From assembly GCF_003669035.1 (NCBI RefSeq), contig NZ_CP033070.1, forward strand, positions 1,488,001-1,552,000: a DNA stretch of 64,000 nucleotides, written 5' to 3'. Shown here one piece after another: positions 1 to 8,920 of this stretch. The stretch comes from Chryseobacterium sp. 3008163. GTDB lineage: Bacteria; Bacteroidota; Bacteroidia; Flavobacteriales; Weeksellaceae. A program made the translations under genes and the position numbers. Position 1 is the first letter of the stretch; every line of letters starts with the position of its first letter. The notes under the pieces are model-generated. The model did not search any database. It was given only the letters and a program-made list of their open reading frames with translations, and was not told the origin of the DNA.

Positions 1-428
1 GGGGAAAAGCAGTTGATCTTCAATCTAAATTAACCATATTCAACAAAGACCGTTTTGTAAAGGTTGATTTAAATTTAAATGAAACACTTTCAGGATTGTG
101 CACAGGAATCGTAGCTTTCAAAGACATCCCAATGAAACAGGCAGTCAGTAAAAACAAAAAATGGGGCTACATCGCAACGTACGGAACGCAAACTTTAGCC
201 AAAAAGGAAGATAATTTGGGAATGGTCATCTTCTACCCTATCGGAAATTTAGATAAAATTGTAAAAACCAAATCGACTCACGTGGTGGTTTTCAAAAAGA
301 CAAAAAATGTTTCGTATTATTTTATGGGAGCCTGGTCACAGGAACCCAACGGAATTAAAACCGAAGCAGAATTTTACAAAGATTTAGATAAAAAATTAGA
401 AATTTTAGATAATAACAATCAACTTTAA
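1..428 (+). CDS. DUF4861 family protein, C-terminal fragment
   Basis: The reading frame is already open at base 3 and runs to the stop at 426-428, so this gene begins outside the window and about 140 C-terminal residues are visible. The order WGY, then a beta-strand-rich stretch, then a final helix with FYKDLDKKL resembles the C-terminus of the complete DUF4861 protein encoded on the minus strand at 14766-15950. DUF4861 proteins recur in pectin utilisation loci of Bacteroidetes; their biochemical role is not settled. It sits 12 bases ahead of the GH105 gene, so the two are probably co-transcribed. The family call rests on this internal comparison and on context. Confidence 0.6.
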   Translation, partial: GKAVDLQSKLTIFNKDRFVKVDLNLNETLSGLCTGIVAFKDIPMKQAVSKNKKWGYIATYGTQTLAKKEDNLGMVIFYPIGNLDKIVKTKSTHVVVFKKTKNVSYYFMGAWSQEPNGIKTEAEFYKDLDKKLEILDNNNQL

Positions 429-440
429 AATTGACTTACA

Positions 441-1700
441 ATGAGTTTTATTAATCAAAAATTAAAAATATACGCTGTTGCAGTTTTAGGTTCAGGAATG
501 TTCCTTGCCTGTGCACAGACAAACACTGCAACGGCTGCAAAAGCGACAATCCAAACTTCAAAATCCGGAAAAGTAGTTCCTACCAATCTGAAATGGTCTG
601 AAAGAATGATGCTTTCTGAAATGCAGAGATTCCCGGAAGCGTGGATGCTTGATTTCAGCAAAAGCCCGAAATGGACGTATCCTTCGGCAATTGTTTTGGA
701 TGGTGCTGAGCAACTTTACCTTAAAACCGGTAAAAAAGAATACTACGATTACATCAGTGGTTTCGGAGAAACTTTGATCAAGGAAGACGGTACAATCACT
801 ACTTACGATCTTGACAAGTACAACATCGACATGCTGAACAGTGGAAACGTATTGCTTTATCTTTATGAAAAAGAAAAGAAAGACAAATACCTGAAAGCAC
901 TTCAAACTTTACGTTTGCAAATCGACGGACAGCCAAGAACAAATGAAGGTTCTTTCTGGCATAAAAAAATCTATCCTTATCAGGTTTGGCTAGATGGTTT
1001 GTACATGGGAATGCCTTTCTACACGCATTACACAAAAGATTTTATAAAAGGTGCAGATGCAACCAAAGCTTATGATGATATTGTGATGCAATTTGATTCG
1101 GTTCAGAAAAACCTTTTAGACAAAAAAACTGGATTGCTGTATCACGCTTGGGATGAAAGTAAAGAACAGGCTTGGGCAGACAAACAAACCGGACTTTCAC
1201 CCAATTTCTGGGGAAGAGCGATGGGTTGGTACGGAATGGCGATGGTAGATGTTCTTGATTATTTACCTAAAGATCATCCGGGAAGAGCGAGAATTATTTC
1301 TTATATCAAATCATATTCTGACGCTATTATTAAATATCAGGATAAAAAATCTGGTCTTTGGTATCAGGTTTTAGATAAACCTTTAGCGAATGGTAATTAC
1401 GAAGAAGCAACAGCTTCAGCAATGTTTGTGTACACGATGATTAAATCCGTAAACAAAGGATATCTTCCAAAATCATACAAAACTGCAGCTAAAAAAGGCT
1501 ATGACGGAATCATCAAAAACTTAATCACAGTTGATGAAAACGGAGTGGTAAATTTAAATAAATGTTGCGCCGTTGCCGGTTTAGGAGGAAAACCTTACCG
1601 AGACGGTTCTTACGAATATTATGTAAATGAAGAAATCCGTTCGAATGACGGAAAAGGAACAGGACCATTTATTTTGGCAAGTTTGGAATTTGAAAAATAA
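441..1700 (+). CDS. GH105 unsaturated rhamnogalacturonyl hydrolase, lipoprotein
   Basis: This 419-residue protein matches the (alpha/alpha)6-barrel GH88/GH105 type that removes the 4,5-unsaturated galacturonic acid left at oligosaccharide ends by pectin and rhamnogalacturonan lyases (YteR/YesR-like). An N-terminal signal ends in FLAC with Cys24, a lipobox, so a membrane-anchored lipoprotein is likely. The GRAMGWYGMAMVDVL segment around residue 258 and the WLDGLYMG segment around residue 184 are typical of the family. Length is slightly above the usual 350-390 residues because of the lipoprotein leader. It works downstream of the lyase at 13734-14755. Linkage preference (GH105 versus GH88) is inferred. 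Confidence 0.85.
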   Translation: MSFINQKLKIYAVAVLGSGMFLACAQTNTATAAKATIQTSKSGKVVPTNLKWSERMMLSEMQRFPEAWMLDFSKSPKWTYPSAIVLDGAEQLYLKTGKKEYYDYISGFGETLIKEDGTITTYDLDKYNIDMLNSGNVLLYLYEKEKKDKYLKALQTLRLQIDGQPRTNEGSFWHKKIYPYQVWLDGLYMGMPFYTHYTKDFIKGADATKAYDDIVMQFDSVQKNLLDKKTGLLYHAWDESKEQAWADKQTGLSPNFWGRAMGWYGMAMVDVLDYLPKDHPGRARIISYIKSYSDAIIKYQDKKSGLWYQVLDKPLANGNYEEATASAMFVYTMIKSVNKGYLPKSYKTAAKKGYDGIIKNLITVDENGVVNLNKCCAVAGLGGKPYRDGSYEYYVNEEIRSNDGKGTGPFILASLEFEK

Positions 1701-1708
1701 TGCTTTAA

Positions 1709-1862
1709 ACCATTAAGGAGAGGTAAGAAGTTAAGATTCATTAAGGTTAAAATCTAGATTTTATTAAGCGAGTTGCTTTAAGCATAATACTTAATGATCT
1801 TAATGAAAATCAATTTATTGATTCTTAATTTAAGCAGCTAGTATTTCTTAAATCCTTAATGG
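1709..1862. repeat. AT-rich imperfect palindromic intergenic repeat
   Basis: The 216-base gap between GH105 and GH43 is filled by TTAAG/ATTAAGG-type words. CCATTAAGGA at 1710-1719 is matched by its reverse complement TCCTTAATGG at 1853-1862, and several shorter copies lie between. This looks like a dispersed REP-like element rather than a promoter region with specific operators. No ORF is present. Confidence 0.55.
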
Positions 1863-1916
1863 TGAAAAAAAAAATTCATTCTAACATTACACAAACCAGA
1901 TCAAAAATCTGATTTT

Positions 1917-3560
1917 ATGATGACAAACAAAATTTTAAATATACTTTCAATCACTGCATTTTCAATTGCATCAACCTATTTGACCGCACAGGAAAAACCA
2001 TACGTTTCGGAAGTCTGGACTGCCGATCAGGGAAAAAATTTCAGAAATCCAATCTTATACGCAGATTATTCAGATCCTGACGTTACCCGCGTTGGCGATG
2101 ATTATTATATGACCGCTTCAAGTTTCAATGAAGCTCCGGGATTGCCGATTCTTCATTCAAAAGATATGGTCAACTGGAAATTGGTCAACTACGCTATTCA
2201 GGATGTTTTGCCTAAAGAACATTTCTCGGTTCCGAGAAGAGGTGATGCTGTTTGGGCGCCGAGTATCCGTTTTCACAAAGGTGAATTCTACATTTACTGG
2301 GGCGATCCGGATTTCGGAATTTACATGGTAAAAACCAAAGATCCTCTTGGAAAATGGGACGAATCCGTTTTGGTAATGGAAGGAAAAGGTTTAATCGATT
2401 CCTGTCCTTTTTGGGATGAAGACGGAAATGCTTACTTAGTTCACGGTTGGGCAGGAAGCCGTGCAGGAGTGAAAAGTATTTTGTCTTTAAATAAAATGAA
2501 TCCTGAAGGAACAAAAGTTTTAGATAAAGGCGTTCATATTTTTGACGGTCACGATGCGCATCCTACGGTTGAAGGTCCAAAGATGTACAAAAGAAATGGC
2601 TACTACTATATTTTCGCTCCGGCGGGAGGTGTAGCTACAGGTTGGCAATTGGTTTTAAGATCAAAAAATATTTACGGTCCTTACGAAGAGAAAATTGTTC
2701 TCGAGCAGGGAAAAACAAAGATCAACGGTCCTCATCAGGGGGCTTGGGTAGATACGCCTTCAGGTGAAGATTGGTTCTATCATTTTCAGGATGTGGATGC
2801 AGGAGGAAGAATCGTGCATTTGCAGCCGATGAAATGGGAAAATGACTGGCCGGTAATGGGAATCGACAGCGATAAAAACGGAATCGGTGAACCTGTTTTA
2901 ACTTATAAAAAACCAAACGTAGGAAAAACTTATCCGGTTGTAACTCCAGCAGAGACTGATGAGTTTGATGGTGAAAAATTAGGCTTACAATGGCAATGGA
3001 GCGCCAACGAAAATATCGTTTGGTCTTCCAAACTTCCGGGACAGAAATTCCTGAGATTATTTTCAATGAAAGCTCCTGAAGGAGAATTAAATCTTTGGAA
3101 TGTTCCGAATTTACTGACTCAAAAATTCCCTGCTCCGAATTTTGTGGCTTCAACGAAAGTTAAATTGACTCCCGAAGACGCCAAAGAAGGAAAAACTGCC
3201 GGCCTTTTGGTAATGGGATTAGATCATGCATCAATTGTTATCACTAACAAACCCGACGGATATTACGTTCAGTTGAGAAAAGCTGAAAAGGCAGATAAAG
3301 GCGGCGTTGAAAAGATGTTATTTGAAGCTAAATTAAAAGGAAACGAAGCTTATTTTAAAGTCAACGTCAGCGAGCCCAACGGCATCTGCACATTCAGCTA
3401 CAGCGAAAACGGAAAAAATTTCATCAAAGCAGGCGAACCATTTCAGGCAAAACCAGGAAAATGGATCGGTGCCAAAGTGGGATTATATTCTGTGAGTACA
3501 CAGAAAGCAAATCGCGGTGGTTATGCCGATTTTGAATATTTTAGAATAACAAAAAATTAG
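1917..3560 (+). CDS. GH43 glycoside hydrolase with C-terminal beta-sandwich
   Basis: This is a 547-residue exported enzyme with a signal peptide ending near TAQ (residue 24). The N-terminal five-bladed propeller carries the YADYSDPDV motif at about residues 48-56, which holds the GH43 catalytic base Asp. An EGPKMYKRNGYYYIF segment near residue 218 fits the general-acid Glu. Residues from about 345 onward form a concanavalin-like sandwich typical of beta-xylosidase/arabinofuranosidase-type GH43 proteins. In this locus the likely substrates are arabinan, arabinogalactan or xylose side chains of pectin, but the sugar cannot be fixed from sequence. ATG codons at 1917 and 1920 are both possible starts. 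It lies between the GH105 and GH28 genes. Confidence 0.85.
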   Translation: MMTNKILNILSITAFSIASTYLTAQEKPYVSEVWTADQGKNFRNPILYADYSDPDVTRVGDDYYMTASSFNEAPGLPILHSKDMVNWKLVNYAIQDVLPKEHFSVPRRGDAVWAPSIRFHKGEFYIYWGDPDFGIYMVKTKDPLGKWDESVLVMEGKGLIDSCPFWDEDGNAYLVHGWAGSRAGVKSILSLNKMNPEGTKVLDKGVHIFDGHDAHPTVEGPKMYKRNGYYYIFAPAGGVATGWQLVLRSKNIYGPYEEKIVLEQGKTKINGPHQGAWVDTPSGEDWFYHFQDVDAGGRIVHLQPMKWENDWPVMGIDSDKNGIGEPVLTYKKPNVGKTYPVVTPAETDEFDGEKLGLQWQWSANENIVWSSKLPGQKFLRLFSMKAPEGELNLWNVPNLLTQKFPAPNFVASTKVKLTPEDAKEGKTAGLLVMGLDHASIVITNKPDGYYVQLRKAEKADKGGVEKMLFEAKLKGNEAYFKVNVSEPNGICTFSYSENGKNFIKAGEPFQAKPGKWIGAKVGLYSVSTQKANRGGYADFEYFRITKN

Positions 3561-3564
3561 ATAT

Positions 3565-3594
3565 TTCCCACAGATTTCACGGATTTTCACAGAT
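3565..3594. repeat. CCCACAGATTTCAC repeat, single copy
   Basis: The word CCCACAGATTTCACGGATTT followed by TCACAGAT occurs once here. It is closely related to both arms of the palindrome at 13568-13640, which marks it as a member of the same dispersed intergenic family. It lies directly after the GH43 stop codon. Confidence 0.5.
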
Positions 3595-3703
3595 GATTGC
3601 ACATCCATTGAAAATAGGTTTCAATAAAGTTTATGAAAATCTAAAAAATCTTTAGTAGAGAAAAAATATAAAATTTATCAACAAAAAAATAAGAATATAT
3701 ATA

Positions 3704-5365
3704 ATGAAGAAGTCATTCAAAATAATAGGTCTTGTTGCGGCAATGATGTTTTCGGGACAGATCTACGCACAAAATTTAGACATTTACAAAAATATTGAAT
3801 TTAAAATGCCACAGGTGGCGGAAACTTCTTTTCCAGCCAATACCGTTTCTATTAAAGATTTTGGTGGTATTGCAGGTGGAAAAATAAAAACCACAGAAGC
3901 TTTCAAAAAAGCGATGGACGCTTTGGTAAAAAAAGGTGGCGGTAAACTAGTTGTTCCGAGAGGAATCTGGCTGACGGGTCCAATCGTTTTGCAAAGCAAT
4001 ATCAATCTTCATATTGAAGACGGTGCTTTTATTATTTTCAGCAAAGATAAAAGCGACTATCCTTTGGTTGACGTAAGTTTTGAAGGACTAAATACAATCC
4101 GTTGCCAATCTCCAATTTCTGCTAGAAATGCGAAGAATATTGCAATTACCGGAAAGGGTGTGATCGACGGAAATGGTGACGCTTGGAGAGCGGTAAAAAA
4201 AGGAAAACTGTCGGAAACTGAATGGAAAAAATTTGTTGCATCAGGTGGAATTGTTTCTGCTGATGGCAAAACCTGGTATCCGTCAGAAAGTTATAAAAAA
4301 GGATTTGAAAGCAGCTCAAGCTTCAATGTTCCAGATAAAATCTCAAAATCTGAACTAGAATCTGTAAAAGATTTTCTTCGTCCGGTAATGGTGAGCATCG
4401 TAGGTTGCGATAAAGTTCTTCTAGACGGACCAACTTTCCAGAACTCTCCGGCGTGGAATCTTCACCCGTTGATGTCTTCAAATATTATTCTTAAAAATCT
4501 TACCGTAAGAAACCCTTGGTATTCTCAAAACGGTGACGGTGTAGATTTGGAATCATGTAAAAATGTTCTGATCTATGACAATACTTTTGACGTAGGTGAT
4601 GATGCAATCTGTATTAAATCCGGTAAAGATGAAGACGGTAGAAAAAGAAATATGCCGACAGAAAATGTAATCATTAAAAACAATGTCGTTTATCACGGTC
4701 ATGGAGGTTTCGTTATCGGAAGTGAAATGTCGGGCGGTGCAAGAAATATTCACGTTTCAGACTGTACTTTCATCGGAACCGATATCGGTCTTCGCTTTAA
4801 AACAACCCGTGGAAGAGGTGGTGTTGTTGAAAATATTTATGTGAAAAATATTGATATGATCAACATTCCAACGCAGACCATCGGGTTTAATATGTTCTAT
4901 GAAGGAGCTTCACCTGTTTTGGAGGACGGACAAAATGCAGAAGGAAATAAAGTTCCTGAAAAAGTATTTCCTGTAACCGAGAAAACTCCGATTTTCAGAA
5001 ATATTTATTTTAAAAATATTAATGCGGTTAATTCTTATGAAGCAATTGCCATCAATGGTTTGGCTGAAATGAATATTAAAAACATCGTGATTGAAGATTC
5101 TCAGTTTGACACCAAAAAAGCATTGACAATAATCGATGGCGATGGAATTGTTCTGAAAAACGTAAAACTGAAATATACAGAAGGAACAGGAGCTGTTGTT
5201 TACAACAGTAAAAATGTAGACCTCTCTACCCTGCAGTTGGAAGCATCTCAGAAACCGACAATTAAAGTTTTAGGAAGCAAAACTTCAGCGGTAAAATTAC
5301 CAAAAAATGTAACTGGCGAGCAATTGCAGGTTTCGAAAGAGATTGCAAAAAATGCAGTTAAATAA
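3704..5365 (+). CDS. GH28 polygalacturonase
   Basis: This 553-residue parallel beta-helix enzyme hydrolyses alpha-1,4-galacturonan or related pectin backbones. A signal peptide ends at IYAQ (residue 23). All GH28 signature blocks are visible in order: NGDGVD (about 277), DDAICIKSG (about 299) with the paired catalytic Asp, GHGGFVIGSE (about 332), and RFKTTRGRGG (about 364), which corresponds to the family's RIK block. It is longer than fungal endo-enzymes, like bacterial exo-acting or RG-targeting members. The next gene starts 11 bases after its stop, so it probably shares a transcript with the esterase at 5377. Confidence 0.92.
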   Translation: MKKSFKIIGLVAAMMFSGQIYAQNLDIYKNIEFKMPQVAETSFPANTVSIKDFGGIAGGKIKTTEAFKKAMDALVKKGGGKLVVPRGIWLTGPIVLQSNINLHIEDGAFIIFSKDKSDYPLVDVSFEGLNTIRCQSPISARNAKNIAITGKGVIDGNGDAWRAVKKGKLSETEWKKFVASGGIVSADGKTWYPSESYKKGFESSSSFNVPDKISKSELESVKDFLRPVMVSIVGCDKVLLDGPTFQNSPAWNLHPLMSSNIILKNLTVRNPWYSQNGDGVDLESCKNVLIYDNTFDVGDDAICIKSGKDEDGRKRNMPTENVIIKNNVVYHGHGGFVIGSEMSGGARNIHVSDCTFIGTDIGLRFKTTRGRGGVVENIYVKNIDMINIPTQTIGFNMFYEGASPVLEDGQNAEGNKVPEKVFPVTEKTPIFRNIYFKNINAVNSYEAIAINGLAEMNIKNIVIEDSQFDTKKALTIIDGDGIVLKNVKLKYTEGTGAVVYNSKNVDLSTLQLEASQKPTIKVLGSKTSAVKLPKNVTGEQLQVSKEIAKNAVK

Positions 5366-5376
5366 TTTCATTGAAT

Positions 5377-6279
5377 ATGAGTTTTCACAAACTATATTTT
5401 CTTTTTGTTTTTTTTGTAGGAGCAACAGCATTCGGTCAGACAAAGCCGAATGCTACTCCTTACACCAACGAAGCAACGTATGAAAAACTAAAAAAGAAAC
5501 ATCCGTTCATCACTCCGCTGAACAGACCAGTTCCGCCCAACATCGGAATTGATAAAGATGTTGAGTACTCCAACATTAACGGACTATCTTTAAAAGCAGA
5601 TATCTACTATCCTCTCGATAAATCCAAAAAACATCCGGGAATCGCATTAGTTCATGGTGGCGGCTGGATTTCGGGAAGCAAGGAGAACGAAAAATACATG
5701 GCTCAAGAATTGGCAGCCAAAGGTTATGTTGCCATCGCCGTTGGTTACCGTTTGAGTGAGGTCGCAGCATACCCTGCCGCAAATAATGATGTTGAAAATG
5801 CCATTCATTTTTTAAAGAAAAACAAGAAAAAATATTCTTTGGACACCAAAAAAATGGCAGTTTTAGGCGAATCAGCAGGAGCACAAATCGCCACTTTGGT
5901 CGGTGTGAAATCCAAGAACAAAATAAAAGCAATCGTAAACTTAGATGGAATTGTTTCTTTCATCCATCCTGAAGCTGAAGAAAGCACTTATGCAGCCTAT
6001 TGGTTGGGCGGAGACAGAAATGTCAATCTTAAAAACTGGACCGAAGCTTCACCTTTGGAATACGTTGGCAAGAACACGCCTCCTACTCTATTCATCAATT
6101 CTTCTCAGCCCCGTTTTCATGCTGGAAGAGATGACATGATGAAGATTTTAAAAAGCCACAATATCTTTACAGAATACCACGAAATTAAAGATACTCCTCA
6201 TTCATTCTGGTCTGCCGAACCATGGTTCACAGAAACTTTGAATCTGACGGTGGAGTTTTTGGATAAAGTATTGAAATAA
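5377..6279 (+). CDS. secreted alpha/beta-hydrolase esterase
   Basis: This 300-residue exported hydrolase has a signal peptide ending at AFGQ. It shows an oxyanion-hole HGGGW motif (about residue 92) and a nucleophile elbow GESAGA (about 166). A late HSFW gives the catalytic His. The set is typical of the BD-FAE / acetyl-xylan-esterase-like carbohydrate esterases. I chose the ATG at 5377; a TTG six bases upstream is in frame but less likely. Position directly after the GH28 gene suggests removal of acetyl or feruloyl groups from pectin. Substrate is inferred from context only. Confidence 0.75.
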   Translation: MSFHKLYFLFVFFVGATAFGQTKPNATPYTNEATYEKLKKKHPFITPLNRPVPPNIGIDKDVEYSNINGLSLKADIYYPLDKSKKHPGIALVHGGGWISGSKENEKYMAQELAAKGYVAIAVGYRLSEVAAYPAANNDVENAIHFLKKNKKKYSLDTKKMAVLGESAGAQIATLVGVKSKNKIKAIVNLDGIVSFIHPEAEESTYAAYWLGGDRNVNLKNWTEASPLEYVGKNTPPTLFINSSQPRFHAGRDDMMKILKSHNIFTEYHEIKDTPHSFWSAEPWFTETLNLTVEFLDKVLK

Positions 6280-6295
6280 GGTTTAGATAAAATTA

Positions 6296-6437
6296 AAACG
6301 CAAAGATTTATTATAAAATTGAATAACTTTTAAGGAGCAAAGAATATAAGCTCACTTTTAATTCAAGCTTAAGCGACTCGTTCGCATCCTTTGCTCCTTA
6401 AAAATATCAACACCAAGAAATTAAATCTTTGCGTTAA
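6296..6437. repeat. large imperfect palindrome, GCGCAAAG-type REP element
   Basis: Two nested inverted repeats span the gap between the esterase and CE8 genes. ACGCAAAGATTTA near 6298 pairs with TAAATCTTTGCGTT near 6423, and TTTTAAGGAGCAAAG near 6329 pairs with CTTTGCTCCTTAAAAA near 6389. Related elements occur at 9882-9957 and 10916-11080. A structured REP-like mosaic is the best description. Confidence 0.65.
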
Positions 6438-6462
6438 AAAAATTAAGAATCAATCATAAAAT

Positions 6463-7449
6463 ATGTTTATGAAAAAACTACTTTTAATACTCTTCATTTC
6501 CATCACCAATTTACTTTTGGCAGGAACTGATCCATACATCACAATAACCGTTGCACAAGACGGAAGCGGACAATTCACTTCCATTCAGAAAGCCATAACA
6601 TCCATCAGAGACTTGGGTCCGGGCGAAGCTTTAGTTAAAATTAAAGCGGGAACTTATCACGAGAAAATCGTTATTCCATCCTCCAAACATAAAATCACTT
6701 TACAGGGCGAAAATAAGGAAAACACTATCATTACCAATGACGACTATTCCGGAAAACTAGATGCTTTGAATGAGAAAATGACAACCTTCAACTCATACAC
6801 GCTTTTGGTAATGTCTGATGATGTTAAAGTTTATAATCTGACCATTCAAAATGCATCATGTAATCAGGGACAGGCCGTTGCACTTCATGTAGAAGGTGAC
6901 CGTTTTATCGTCAAAGATTCTAAAATTTCAGGTTGTCAGGACACCGTTTACACTGGCGGAAATCACAGCAGACAATATTACGAGAACTGTTTTATCGAAG
7001 GCACAACCGACTTTATTTTTGGTTCGGCAACGGTAGTTTTTAAAAACTGTACGATAAAAAGTTTAGCCAATTCTTACCTTACGGCGGCATCAACAGATCA
7101 GAGTAAAGGGTTTGGCTATGTATTTTTCGACTGTAAATTAATTGCCAAAGAAGGCATCAACAAAGTATTTTTGGGAAGACCTTGGAGACCTTATGCAAGA
7201 ACAGTTTTCATCAACACCGAAATGGGAAGTCACATTCTTCCTGAAGGCTGGAATCCGTGGAAAGGTGACAAAATGTTTCCCGATAAAGATAAAACTGCTT
7301 ACTATGCAGAATACAACAGCAAAGGCGAAGGCGGAAATACTTCTCAAAGAGTTCAATGGTCGCATCAGTTAACAAAAAAAGAAGCAAAAAAATACACCCT
7401 TAAAAATATTTTCGGAGATTGGAATCCGAATACAGGCAATAATTATTAA
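6463..7449 (+). CDS. CE8 pectinesterase (pectin methylesterase)
   Basis: This 328-residue exported right-handed beta-helix enzyme demethylates homogalacturonan so that lyases and polygalacturonases can act. The signal peptide ends near LLLAG. The CE8 active-site blocks are present: GQAVAL (Gln about 136), GCQDTVY (Asp about 161), GTTDFIFGSA (Asp about 182) and LGRPWRPYARTVF (Arg about 238). Length is normal for a single-domain bacterial CE8. ATGs at 6463 and 6469 are both possible starts; the second gives the more standard MKK signal peptide. Confidence 0.93.
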   Translation: MFMKKLLLILFISITNLLLAGTDPYITITVAQDGSGQFTSIQKAITSIRDLGPGEALVKIKAGTYHEKIVIPSSKHKITLQGENKENTIITNDDYSGKLDALNEKMTTFNSYTLLVMSDDVKVYNLTIQNASCNQGQAVALHVEGDRFIVKDSKISGCQDTVYTGGNHSRQYYENCFIEGTTDFIFGSATVVFKNCTIKSLANSYLTAASTDQSKGFGYVFFDCKLIAKEGINKVFLGRPWRPYARTVFINTEMGSHILPEGWNPWKGDKMFPDKDKTAYYAEYNSKGEGGNTSQRVQWSHQLTKKEAKKYTLKNIFGDWNPNTGNNY

Positions 7450-7506
7450 TATTCACTAAAAATAAATTAAACAAAATGTTGTTTCAAAAAAGCTAGTATT
7501 AGAAAT

Positions 7507-7533
7507 GTCATGCTGAGCTTGTCGAAGCATCTT
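7507..7533. repeat. GTCATGCTGAGCTTGTCGAAG dispersed repeat
   Basis: A GTCATGCTGAGC...GTCGAAGCATCTT word sits in the gap before the CE12 gene. A diverged copy, GTCACACTGAGCTTACC, is at 9885. This word is widely dispersed in intergenic DNA of Bacteroidetes, by my recollection. No coding potential is seen. Confidence 0.5.
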
Positions 7534-7553
7534 CAAACAAATCAATTCAAAAA

Positions 7554-8291
7554 ATGAAAAAAATACTTTTAATATTTAGCCTTGCAGTTTCCACTTTAAT
7601 TTTGGCGCAGAAAAAACCAACCTTATTTCTGATCGGCGACTCAACAATGTCCAACAAAGACAATCCCGATAAAAACCCGGAACATGGTTGGGGACAGGTT
7701 TTAGGACAATTCATGACCAATGGAATTGAAATTCAAAACCATGCAATGAACGGAAGAAGCTCAAAAAGTTTCCGAACAGAAGGACGATGGGACAAAGTGG
7801 AAAAACAATTAAAAAAAGGTGACTTCGTTGTAATCCAGTTTGGCCATAATGATCAAAAATTGAAAGATTCAACAAAATTTACGAATCCATATACACAATA
7901 TAGAGCCAATTTGGAAAGATATGTGAATGAGACACGAGCTAAAGGTGCAACACCTATTTTAATGACTTCTATTACAAGAAGAAACTTCAACGAAAATGGA
8001 GTTTTAATTGATACTCACACCGATTATCCGTTGGTGGTGAGAATGGTTGCAGATGACATGAAAGTTGCTTTCATAGACATGCAGTTACTGACCGAACAAA
8101 TGGAAATTTCAGCAGGTCCTGAAAAATCAAAACTTTTGCACCTTCATTTTAAAGCTGGAGAAAATGCATATTACGATAAAGACAAAGCGGATGATACGCA
8201 TTTGTCAAGGTTGGGCGCAGAAACTGTGGCGAAACTTGCGGTAAAGTCCTTGAAGGATTTAAAAACCGGTCTGGAAAAATATATTAAATAA
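7554..8291 (+). CDS. CE12 rhamnogalacturonan acetylesterase (SGNH hydrolase)
   Basis: This 245-residue exported SGNH/GDSL hydrolase deacetylates rhamnogalacturonan I. The signal peptide ends at LAQK. Block I is LIGDSTMSNK with the nucleophile Ser at about residue 29, block II is NHAMNGRSSKSF, block III is GHNDQK, and block V is DDTHLSRLGA, supplying the Asp/His pair. All four SGNH blocks match the RGAE/YesT type. Size is normal for the family. It follows CE8 and complements it, so that the same secreted set removes methyl and acetyl esters. Confidence 0.9.
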   Translation: MKKILLIFSLAVSTLILAQKKPTLFLIGDSTMSNKDNPDKNPEHGWGQVLGQFMTNGIEIQNHAMNGRSSKSFRTEGRWDKVEKQLKKGDFVVIQFGHNDQKLKDSTKFTNPYTQYRANLERYVNETRAKGATPILMTSITRRNFNENGVLIDTHTDYPLVVRMVADDMKVAFIDMQLLTEQMEISAGPEKSKLLHLHFKAGENAYYDKDKADDTHLSRLGAETVAKLAVKSLKDLKTGLEKYIK

Positions 8292-8353
8292 CTCAATAAT
8301 TTAAATGACATAGGAAAATGGAGCGTTAAGAAAATTTAAATTTAATCCGTTAA

Positions 8354-8430
8354 AAAATTCCCACTGTTTGAGTGCGGCAAAGATTATCTTAAGACAAACC
8401 ATTTTCAATCCGCACGAGTTTGGGAATTTT
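8354..8430. repeat. inverted repeat TTCCCA...GTGCGG / CCGCAC...TGGGAA
   Basis: AAAATTCCCACTGTTTGAG with GTGCGG at 8354-8377 is matched in reverse complement by CCGCACGAGTTTGGGAATTTT at 8410-8430, with a 3-base bulge. The resulting hairpin has a 32-base loop. It lies in the gap upstream of the KdgF-like gene, too far from the CE12 stop for a simple terminator, and resembles a REP-type element. Confidence 0.55.
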
Positions 8431-8518
8431 AGGATTTAATTTAAAATTTTAGTGGAATTTTCCAAGTCTTGAATTTTTGATTCTTTTGTTTCAAAAGAAT
8501 ACAGTAAAAATAAAAAAT

Positions 8519-8860
8519 ATGAATTTCAAAAAAGAGCCATTTTTCGATAGCAATTCCGAGTGGGAAGATTTAGGAAGCGGTGTTTCCAGACAGTTTGTGG
8601 GATACAACTCTCAGGTCATGATGGTCATCGTTAAATTTGAGAAAGATGCGGTTGGAACATTACACCAACATTTTCATTCGCAAATCACGTATGTTGCAGA
8701 AGGAAAATTCGAAGTAACCGTTGACGGAAAAACTAAAATTTTACAAAAAGGCGACGGATTTTTCGCCCAGCCGAATATTTTCCATGGGGTAAAATGTCTG
8801 GAAGCTGGTAAGCTGATTGATGCATTCACACCGTTTAGAGAAGATTTCCTAAAAGATTAA
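8519..8860 (+). CDS. kdgF: KdgF-like cupin, uronate linearisation
   Basis: This 113-residue single-domain cupin has the KdgF arrangement: LHQHFHSQITYVAEG (two metal-binding His and a Gln around residues 43-49) and GDGFFAQPNIFHGV (final His about 92). KdgF converts the 4,5-unsaturated monouronate released by GH88/GH105-type enzymes to the linear ketouronate. There is no signal peptide, so it is cytoplasmic, as expected for that step. The ATG at 8519 is preferred because the 14 residues before it, from an upstream TTG, are unlike the family. It is followed by a strong terminator. Confidence 0.82.
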   Translation: MNFKKEPFFDSNSEWEDLGSGVSRQFVGYNSQVMMVIVKFEKDAVGTLHQHFHSQITYVAEGKFEVTVDGKTKILQKGDGFFAQPNIFHGVKCLEAGKLIDAFTPFREDFLKD

Positions 8861-8872
8861 ATTTACAAAATC

Positions 8873-8906
8873 AAACCTCACAGATTTAAAAAAACCTGTG
8901 AGGTTT
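8873..8906 (+). terminator. Rho-independent terminator after the KdgF gene
   Basis: AAACCTCACAG at 8873-8883 pairs with CTGTGAGGTTT at 8896-8906 across a short A-rich loop, 12 bases after the stop codon. Confidence 0.7.
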
Positions 8907-8920
8907 ATAATTTTAAAACT

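Noticed and set aside
558..1035. Minus-strand ORFs inside the GH105 gene
   Set aside because: These are shadows of a clear GH105 coding frame with no plausible signal or motif of their own.
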